Source: Thermoprotei archaeon
GTDB taxonomy: Archaea > Thermoproteota > Thermoprotei_A > Sulfolobales > WANQ01
Direction: 5' to 3'
Assembly: GCA_027038805.1 (NCBI GenBank)
Contig: JALWGO010000139.1
Coordinates: forward strand, 1 to 12,072
Length of the DNA stretch: 12,072 nucleotides
Each line of letters begins with the position of its first letter. Position 1 is the stretch's first letter. The notes under the pieces were generated by a model, which was not told where the DNA came from, did not search any database, and saw only the letters and a list, made by a program, of their open reading frames with translations. The translations under genes and the position numbers were made by a program. Positions 7,358-12,072 of this stretch are shown here, piece by piece.

Positions 7358-8350
7358 CTAAGACTTGGTTCTAAATGCGAAGAAGCCAGCTAATGCGAGC
7401 CCTATTACTGCCACCACTACTGCTCCCCACGCCCATCCAGGTGTTACTTGCTGGGTTATCGTAGTGGTCTCTGTTAGTGTTGTTGGTGATACAGTGGTAT
7501 AAGTTGTTGATACAGTAGTTGTCTTAGCGAGTGTTGTCGTACTCGTTATAGTTGTTGGTATTGTTGCTGTAGATGTTAGAGTTAGAGTCCGAGTCTCAGT
7601 CTTTGTTACTGGTACTTGAATAGTTGATGTAATGGTCTTCTCAGCCGTAGTTGTATAGGTTGTTGTAAGCGTTAGTGTTTGAGTAACCGGTATCTTTGTC
7701 GTCACAGTAGTGGTATTCGTAACCGTTAGAGTTGTTGTTGTAGGACTAGTTACAACCATTGTTGTTGTTACTGGAACCTCTGTTGTAGTAGTTATCGTTG
7801 ATACCCGTGTAGTCGTATAGGTCTTGGTTAGAGTCTGAGTTTCAGTAACCACAGCCGTAGTTGTTACTGTTTGAGTTTCAGTAACTGTTTCGGTCTGTGT
7901 TGTAGTCTCTGTAGATGTAGTTGTCTCTGTTGTAGTCTCGGTGACTGTGTTAGTTACTGTCTGGGTTTGAGTAGTTGTTGATAGTAGGGTTATAGTATAG
8001 TATTTTGGTCCTACTGCTACTAGATAGAAGTTTATGTAGTCGGCATAGGCGTCACCAGGTCTCACAACCGCTATTGTAACATTAAGCATCTCGCCCTGCG
8101 GCACATAGGGTGGGACATAGAAGGTTGTCTCAGCTACTCCACTAGCATTAGCTATTTGCTGGTCAAGCCATATTATGCTCCCATTATATCTTATCTCTAC
8201 TCCAACTATACTTTCCGGCGTTATATTGTAGACGTACATCTTGATATAGCCTAACTGTTCTATTTCGACCTTTACTTGAAGCGCCGATGATAGGGGAGCT
8301 ACTACAAGTGGTATTATTAATAATAATATGAAGACGACCTTCTTCATCAC
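7358..8350 (-). CDS. Membrane-anchored surface protein with threonine-rich stalk
   Basis: The 330-aa protein has a signal peptide (about 1-24), a beta-rich domain of about 95 residues (25-118) with sequons N42IT, N56GS, N68AS and N90VT, a long threonine-rich stalk (about 124-303; roughly 95 of 180 residues are Thr by hand count) and a C-terminal membrane helix (about 305-326) followed by the short basic tail RTKS. This is the layout of a mucin-like stalk that lifts an N-terminal domain off the membrane. The stalk has long T-x-T-x runs and a loose repeat of about 27 residues. The likely role, by inference, is to hold S-layer components or the neighbouring protease at the cell surface. It lies 4 bp after the gene for the small secreted protein and 17 bp before the protease. 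The GTG at 8350 is followed directly by ATG at 8347, and either may be the true start. GGTG lies 5 or 8 nt upstream respectively. I do not recognise the N-terminal domain. Confidence 0.88.
   Translation of the reverse strand: MMKKVVFILLLIIPLVVAPLSSALQVKVEIEQLGYIKMYVYNITPESIVGVEIRYNGSIIWLDQQIANASGVAETTFYVPPYVPQGEMLNVTIAVVRPGDAYADYINFYLVAVGPKYYTITLLSTTTQTQTVTNTVTETTTETTTSTETTTQTETVTETQTVTTTAVVTETQTLTKTYTTTRVSTITTTTEVPVTTTMVVTSPTTTTLTVTNTTTVTTKIPVTQTLTLTTTYTTTAEKTITSTIQVPVTKTETRTLTLTSTATIPTTITSTTTLAKTTTVSTTYTTVSPTTLTETTTITQQVTPGWAWGAVVVAVIGLALAGFFAFRTKS
7442..7981 (-). repeat. Low-complexity Thr-codon repeat region coding for the stalk
   Basis: This coding stretch is made mostly of Thr codons (ACT/ACA/ACC/ACG), seen on the plus strand as GTT/AGT/TGT-rich sequence. 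At the protein level, residues 171-197 and 225-251 align at about 18 of 27 positions (YTTT, TIT and VPVT recur), and a VPVT/IPVT motif appears at 192, 220 and 246. This gives a period of about 27 residues. It is degenerate at the DNA level, so it is an old expansion rather than a fresh tandem repeat. Confidence 0.75.
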
Positions 8351-8354
8351 TCCA

Positions 8355-8990
8355 TCACCCTGTTACAACTATGAGCTGCTTTGGAGGAGTTACTACAAGT
8401 GGCGCCCAAAACGTTGTAGCCTTACTTGGATAATCAGTCCATACGAAGACTTTTACAACATAGTTTCCAGCCATATCTAGTCTTACAGCAAAGCTTCCAA
8501 GGGTTTTTGTCTCATTGAATTCTATGGAATTATTTATAGCGCCATACCAGTACAACATATTGGCACCGCTTTGAACATAGTATACGGCTACAATGACCTT
8601 GAAAGTCATGTTTTTGGGTACCTTGAACTTATACCACCAGCCATTAGCTTGAGCAGTACTATTAGGATAAAATGTTCCATTATAATACCAGTAACCATTT
8701 GTTGGATCATAGTAGGGACCACTAATAGTATAGTTTGAAGGTGTTATGTTTAGATACTCCCAGGGTAATGGATACCTTGCAGTAACAGTTACATTTAACA
8801 CTTGACCAACGGTTAGCGATGTAGCATTATATGTAGCATTAACTTCTAATGGCGCAAACCACCATTCCTGGCCTTGCCAGTTATTGATATAAACCCAGTA
8901 GGCTATCAAGGTAGCAGCAGAAGCAGCGGGAGCTAATAACACTAATAGTATTAGTGGTTTGGTTAGATTACTCTTAGATAGCACTTTCAT
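8355..8990 (-). CDS. Small secreted, sequon-rich beta protein of the surface operon
   Basis: I do not recognise this 211-aa protein. It begins with a basic N terminus and a hydrophobic core ending in PAASA (signal peptide about 1-26). The mature part is rich in Trp and Tyr with alternating beta-strand patterns, for example GNYVVKVFVWTD near the C terminus, typical of a final strand of an immunoglobulin-like sandwich. About ten N-x-S/T sequons are present (N51, N55, N66, N81, N86, N104, N110, N127, N153, N159). No C-terminal membrane anchor is found. As first gene of the operon, with its own TATA box and a GAGGTG ribosome binding site 4 nt before the ATG, it is probably made in at least as large amounts as the stalk protein and protease. 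It may be an S-layer-associated subunit that binds the stalk or the protease; that is inference. Confidence 0.85.
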   Translation of the reverse strand: MKVLSKSNLTKPLILLVLLAPAASAATLIAYWVYINNWQGQEWWFAPLEVNATYNATSLTVGQVLNVTVTARYPLPWEYLNITPSNYTISGPYYDPTNGYWYYNGTFYPNSTAQANGWWYKFKVPKNMTFKVIVAVYYVQSGANMLYWYGAINNSIEFNETKTLGSFAVRLDMAGNYVVKVFVWTDYPSKATTFWAPLVVTPPKQLIVVTG

Positions 8991-9025
8991 AGAACACCTC
9001 TACTAAATTGTTAAAAAAGTAACAG

Positions 9026-9034
9026 TATTTAAAT
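9026..9034 (-). promoter_or_regulatory. TATA box of the surface-protein operon
   Basis: Minus strand ATTTAAATA lies 36-44 nt before the ATG of the first surface gene. Initiation about 25 nt downstream would leave a leader of about 12 nt that includes the GAGGTG ribosome binding site. It is the best TATA candidate for the three-gene operon. Confidence 0.6.
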
Positions 9035-9090
9035 GTAGCTCAAAGGAGAAAATAACGGTATAATATCTGATAGCCAGGCCGTGAATACCG

Positions 9091-9106
9091 TATAACTATT
9101 ATATAG
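9091..9106 (+). promoter_or_regulatory. TATA-like promoter for the rml operon
   Basis: The stretch TATAACTATTATATAG contains two overlapping TATA candidates (9091-9098 and 9099-9106). Initiation about 25 nt downstream would fall near 9117-9130, giving a leader of about 30-40 nt with an AAAGGGTG ribosome binding site before the TTG start of rmlA. Which of the two is used cannot be told. Confidence 0.45.
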
Positions 9107-9157
9107 GACAGTTTCCAAGTCTACGTTACAGTAACAGTTGCTCTAAAGGGTGCTTCT

Positions 9158-10240
9158 TTGAAGGGCGTACTCTTACATGGAGGTTTTGGTACAAGGCTAA
9201 GACCATTAACACACACTGGTCCAAAACAATTGATTAGAATTGCTGGTAAACCTGTTAGCCAGTGGGCATTAGAGGACTTACGTGATAGTGGTATAAGGAA
9301 TGTAGCAATAATTCTAGGTGAACTTGCACCCGAGAGAGTAATAGAGTATTACGGTGATGGTAGTAAGTTGGGCATGCAGCTAACATATATTTACCAAGGA
9401 TACCCCTACGGCCTTGCCCATGCCGTATATATTACGAAAGACTACGTAGAAGACGAGCCCTTTATAGTATATCTTGGAGACAACGTCCTAGTTGAAGGCG
9501 TAGGTAACTATGTTAAAAAGTTCTTGGAGGAATCCGACGCTGCCGCCATGGTATTATTGACTAGAGTACCTGATCCTCAGAGATTCGGGGTTGCCGAGTT
9601 CGATGGAAAAGGGAGGCTGCGAAGACTAGTCGAGAAACCAAAGCATCCTCCAAGCAACTATGCTTTAGTTGGAATCTATTTCTTTAGGCCACCATACATA
9701 TTTAAGGTAATAGAGGAGTTAAAGCCTAGCTGGCGCGGTGAACTGGAAATAACTGATGCAATTCAAAAACTATTGGATCAAGGATTAAGGGTAGAATATG
9801 CTATCGTACGGGGATGGTGGAAGGATACTGGCACTCCCGAAGACATATTGGAAGCGAATAGACTACTTTTAGACTACAAGTATAAGGAGAAGACAATAGA
9901 AGGAGATGTGGATGATAGGACTAGAATTGAAGGAAGAGTATACATAGGTAGAAATACTAGGATAATAGACTCAGTTATAAGGGGTCCAGCCTATATAGGT
10001 GAGAACAACGTAATAGGCCCGGGAGTATACATTGGACCATATACTAGTATAGGTGATAATTGCCGGATATCTAATGTTGAGTTAGAGAACAGTGTCTTAA
10101 TGGATAATGTTGTACTTGAAAACCTTGAACAGAGAATAGTGGATTCCTTAATAGGGTCTAATACAACTGTACAAAGGAAGGAAAAGAAGCCGAGAGGGTA
10201 TCGGCTAATAATAGGCGAAAACGCAGTCGTAGAAATATAA
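9158..10240 (+). CDS. rmlA: Glucose-1-phosphate thymidylyltransferase (long form)
   Basis: This 360-aa enzyme joins dTTP and glucose-1-phosphate to give dTDP-glucose, the first step of dTDP-deoxysugar synthesis in the cytoplasm. Visible motifs are the nucleotide-binding loop LLHGGFGTRLRPLT with PKQL (residues 5-25), YGLAHAV (84-90), the metal-binding aspartate in YLGDN (D108), FGVAEFD and VEKPKHPPS (143-166), and WWKDTGTP (D223). A C-terminal left-handed beta-helix of hexapeptide repeats (about 250-335) makes it the long archaeal type. It starts at TTG 9158 with AAAGGGTG 5 nt upstream. An in-frame stop at 9104 and no other start codon between support this choice. It is the first gene of the rml operon, 18 bp before rmlB. 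Substrate specificity of long RmlA-like enzymes varies, but the following rmlB and rmlD genes support dTDP-glucose. Confidence 0.93.
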   Translation: MKGVLLHGGFGTRLRPLTHTGPKQLIRIAGKPVSQWALEDLRDSGIRNVAIILGELAPERVIEYYGDGSKLGMQLTYIYQGYPYGLAHAVYITKDYVEDEPFIVYLGDNVLVEGVGNYVKKFLEESDAAAMVLLTRVPDPQRFGVAEFDGKGRLRRLVEKPKHPPSNYALVGIYFFRPPYIFKVIEELKPSWRGELEITDAIQKLLDQGLRVEYAIVRGWWKDTGTPEDILEANRLLLDYKYKEKTIEGDVDDRTRIEGRVYIGRNTRIIDSVIRGPAYIGENNVIGPGVYIGPYTSIGDNCRISNVELENSVLMDNVVLENLEQRIVDSLIGSNTTVQRKEKKPRGYRLIIGENAVVEI

Positions 10241-10258
10241 TCATAGGGAGATGGAGTC

Positions 10259-11260
10259 GTGCGTTTTCTTATAACTGGTGGAGCTGGCTTTATGGGATCT
10301 AATTTTGTAAAATATATATCAAGAAAACATAGTGATATAGAAATACTGGTATATGATAAGCTAACGTATGCTGGTAGGATAGAGAATATAGAAGATGTTC
10401 TAGACGGCAAACGTGTGCGCTTCGTTAAGGGCGATATATGCGATGAAGAACAATTCCAGGAGACAGTAAAGGACTTTAAACCAGACGTTATAGTCAATTT
10501 CGCTGCAGAAACACATGTTGATAGAAGTATTAATGAACCAGCACCTTTTCTCAAAACCAATGTATTTGGAGTATTCGTAGTATTAGAGACTGCTAGAAAG
10601 CAAGACATCCCCCTAATAATACATATCTCGACAGATGAAGTCTACGGAGACATGGAGGGAAAACCACCAGCAACAGAAGAATCACCCTTCAAACCTAGTA
10701 GCCCCTACTCTGCAAGTAAGGCTTCAGGAGATCTACTAGCACAATCTTATCATAGGACATATGGTTTACCAGTAATAATATTGAGGCCTTCAAATAATTA
10801 TGGTCCCTACCAGTTTCCAGAAAAACTAATACCTAAGACAATTATACGTGCACTCTATGGTTACAGTATACCGATATACGGTAGAGGAGACCAAGTGAGA
10901 GACTGGTTATACGTGGAGGATTTCGCACGAGCCGTTGAAATAGTTATATTTAAGGGAAAGAAGGGAGAAGCCTATAATATACCGGGATTCAATGAGAAAA
11001 CAAACCTAGAAGTCGTTAAAACAATACTAGAGGCTATGAACAAGCCCCTAAGCTTAATCAAACACGTAGAAGATAGACCAGGACATGATAGGAGATACGC
11101 TATGAGAGGAGATAAAATACTAGCCCTCGGCTGGAAACCGAAAACACAATGGGAGAAGGGAATTAGGAAAACTATTGAATGGTATATAAGTAATGAGTGG
11201 TGGTGGAAACCTTTGCTATCAGATAAATACTTCTCAGTAGAAACTCCGTGGAGGAGATAG
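10259..11260 (+). CDS. rmlB: dTDP-glucose 4,6-dehydratase
   Basis: A 333-aa short-chain dehydrogenase/reductase of extended type that turns dTDP-glucose into dTDP-4-keto-6-deoxyglucose with bound NAD+. It shows the Rossmann motif GGAGFMG (residues 7-13), DKLTYAGR (33-40), NFAAETHVDRS (80-90), the RmlB catalytic triplet T125-D126-E127 in STDEVYGD, the Y150-x3-K154 pair in PYSASKAS, and the sugar-nucleotide region RPSNNYGPYQFPEKLIP (176-192). Length is typical. It starts with GTG at 10259, with GGGAG 8 nt upstream. The ATG at 10251 is out of frame and stops after seven codons. The stop is followed by rmlD after 2 bp. Confidence 0.96.
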   Translation: MRFLITGGAGFMGSNFVKYISRKHSDIEILVYDKLTYAGRIENIEDVLDGKRVRFVKGDICDEEQFQETVKDFKPDVIVNFAAETHVDRSINEPAPFLKTNVFGVFVVLETARKQDIPLIIHISTDEVYGDMEGKPPATEESPFKPSSPYSASKASGDLLAQSYHRTYGLPVIILRPSNNYGPYQFPEKLIPKTIIRALYGYSIPIYGRGDQVRDWLYVEDFARAVEIVIFKGKKGEAYNIPGFNEKTNLEVVKTILEAMNKPLSLIKHVEDRPGHDRRYAMRGDKILALGWKPKTQWEKGIRKTIEWYISNEWWWKPLLSDKYFSVETPWRR

Positions 11261-11262
11261 AT

Positions 11263-12072
11263 ATGACGATAATGTTAACTGGCGCAAGCGGCTTACTAGG
11301 CCGTAAGATCCTAGAGAACCTGGAGAAACGAAAAGATAAAGTAATAGCCATATATAATAGGAACCCTATAACACCACGCTCACCTAATATTCTCGCAATA
11401 CGCTTAGACTTTTCAAAGACCATAGAACTAGAAGACCTCATAATGAAGAATAAGCCTGAGATAATCATACATACTGCCGCGTTGACAAATGTAGATGAAT
11501 GTGAAGTGGATAAAGAGAAGGCGTGGAGAATAAATGTTGAAGCAACGCGGAGCATTGTGAGAGCTGCAAAAGTAGTGAAATCCTATATAGTATATGTTTC
11601 AACAGACTATGTATTCGATGGGGAAAAGGGATTATATACGGAGAGAGATCTACCCAACCCCATAAACTATTATGGACTAACAAAGCTCATAGGAGAAGAA
11701 CTGGTACGTTCAAGCGACTTACTCTACACTATAGTTAGGCCAAGCGCCATATACGGTATAGGTGGAAGCAAAAAGAGCTTCGCGGAATATGTAATCGAGA
11801 AACTACTTAGAGGAGAAGAAGTATACGCTCTTACAGACCAATACGTATCACCAACACTTAACACTCTTCTCGCAGAAGCCATCATAGAGATAATAGACAT
11901 GAAGCCCATGGGGATCCTACACGTAGCAGGCGAGCGAATGAATAGGTACGAGTTCGCAGTAAAAGTAGCGGAAACCCTAAACCTACCCAAAGATAAGATA
12001 CATAAAGCATCAATAAAAGACATGAAGCACTGGAAAGCAAAAAGACCTAGAGACTCTAGCCTCAACACAGAC
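11263..12072 (+). CDS. rmlD: dTDP-4-dehydrorhamnose reductase, partial (runs off window)
   Basis: An open frame of 270 codons from ATG 11263 to the window end. Visible motifs are the cofactor loop TGASGLLG (residues 6-13), HTAALTNVDECE (70-81, a typical RmlD element), STDYVFDG (S-T-D then Y), YYGLTK (Y and K of the SDR active site), VRPSAIYG, and PRDSSLNT near the end, the conserved C-terminal block of RmlD. Only a few tens of residues should be missing. The enzyme reduces dTDP-4-keto-L-rhamnose to dTDP-L-rhamnose using NAD(P)H. GGAGGAG inside the end of rmlB lies 6 nt before the ATG, supporting this start and coupled translation. A second ATG at 11272 (residue 4) is possible. Homology to the regulatory MAT2B-type proteins exists, but the operon context favours a sugar-nucleotide reductase. 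Confidence 0.92.
   Translation, partial: MTIMLTGASGLLGRKILENLEKRKDKVIAIYNRNPITPRSPNILAIRLDFSKTIELEDLIMKNKPEIIIHTAALTNVDECEVDKEKAWRINVEATRSIVRAAKVVKSYIVYVSTDYVFDGEKGLYTERDLPNPINYYGLTKLIGEELVRSSDLLYTIVRPSAIYGIGGSKKSFAEYVIEKLLRGEEVYALTDQYVSPTLNTLLAEAIIEIIDMKPMGILHVAGERMNRYEFAVKVAETLNLPKDKIHKASIKDMKHWKAKRPRDSSLNTD

Larger units (their letters stand above)
9018..9138. repeat. Repeated AGTAACAGT motif in the divergent promoter region
   Basis: The 9-mer AGTAACAGT occurs at 9018-9026, touching the surface-operon TATA box, and again at 9130-9138 just ahead of rmlA. The second copy is part of a perfect palindrome GTTAC-A-GTAAC (9125-9135). The rest of this 167-bp gap (8991-9157) holds promoters only and no gene that I can see. 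Two copies flanking two divergent promoters could be sites for a shared regulator. Confidence 0.35.

Noticed and set aside
7442..7981. Repeat-rich stretch considered as a CRISPR array or tandem DNA repeat
   Set aside because: There are no equal-length identical repeats with unique spacers. The pattern is explained by Thr codons in one continuous reading frame.
8991..9157. Possible small gene or RNA in the divergent intergenic region
   Set aside because: No open frame with a ribosome binding site and no stable tRNA- or box C/D-like structure was seen. The region is accounted for by two promoters.
9170..9195. RmlA nucleotide-binding loop reads LHGG rather than L(A/S)GG, a possible active-site defect
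   Set aside because: From memory, archaeal long-type RmlA proteins often have LHGG at this place, and all other motifs are intact.
9991..12068. Open frames on the minus strand opposite rmlA, rmlB and rmlD
   Set aside because: They overlap genes with strong motifs, show low-complexity Ser/Thr/Leu sequence and no domain, and have no promoter or ribosome binding site of their own. They are shadows of the real frames.

Overview
The window looks like a piece of a chromosome from a hyperthermophilic crenarchaeote, probably Desulfurococcales-like. The reasons are A/T-rich sequence with heavy use of ATA, CTA and AGA/AGG codons, TATA-box promoters, mixed ATG/GTG/TTG starts with GGAG/GGTG ribosome binding sites, Sec-type secreted proteins dense in N-glycosylation sequons, and archaeal versions of ThpR, a DtxR-family regulator, MoxR and RmlA. 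The species assignment is inference from style only.

Left part (1-3646, minus strand): a closely spaced run read right to left: thpR (2H RNA phosphoesterase), a DtxR/MntR-family metal-dependent repressor, a three-helix membrane protein with a C-terminal DUF4129-like domain, a 174-residue unrecognised membrane/coiled-coil protein, a MoxR AAA+ ATPase, and the first 75 codons of a DUF58 protein that runs off the window. The last four genes overlap or touch (16 bp, ATGA and TAATG junctions), so they form a translationally coupled MoxR-DUF58-DUF4129 module. Such modules are thought to remodel or activate membrane or surface complexes.

Middle part (3717-8990, minus strand): a three-gene cell-surface operon with gaps of 4 and 17 bp. 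It encodes a small secreted, heavily sequon-bearing beta protein, a protein with a small beta domain on a roughly 180-residue threonine-rich stalk ending in a C-terminal membrane anchor, and a 1207-residue secreted subtilisin-family protease. The protease has a jelly-roll (MAM-like) domain inserted in its catalytic domain and several C-terminal beta and amidotransferase-like domains. The set resembles in concept the stalk-plus-protease surface complex known from Staphylothermus (tetrabrachion/STABLE), but the stalk here is mucin-like rather than an obvious coiled coil.

Right part (9158-12072, plus strand): divergent from the surface operon across a 167-bp promoter region is rmlA-rmlB-rmlD(partial), which makes dTDP-L-rhamnose or a related dTDP-deoxysugar. 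Spacings are 18 and 2 bp. An rmlC-type epimerase is not in the window and may follow. The divergent arrangement suggests, as inference, that the sugar made here decorates surface glycoproteins such as those of the neighbouring operon.

The most interesting unit is the surface operon with its divergent sugar genes. No RNA genes, CRISPR arrays, insertion sequences or prophage genes were seen. The only non-coding stretches are short (167 bp at most) and are described as promoter or terminator regions.
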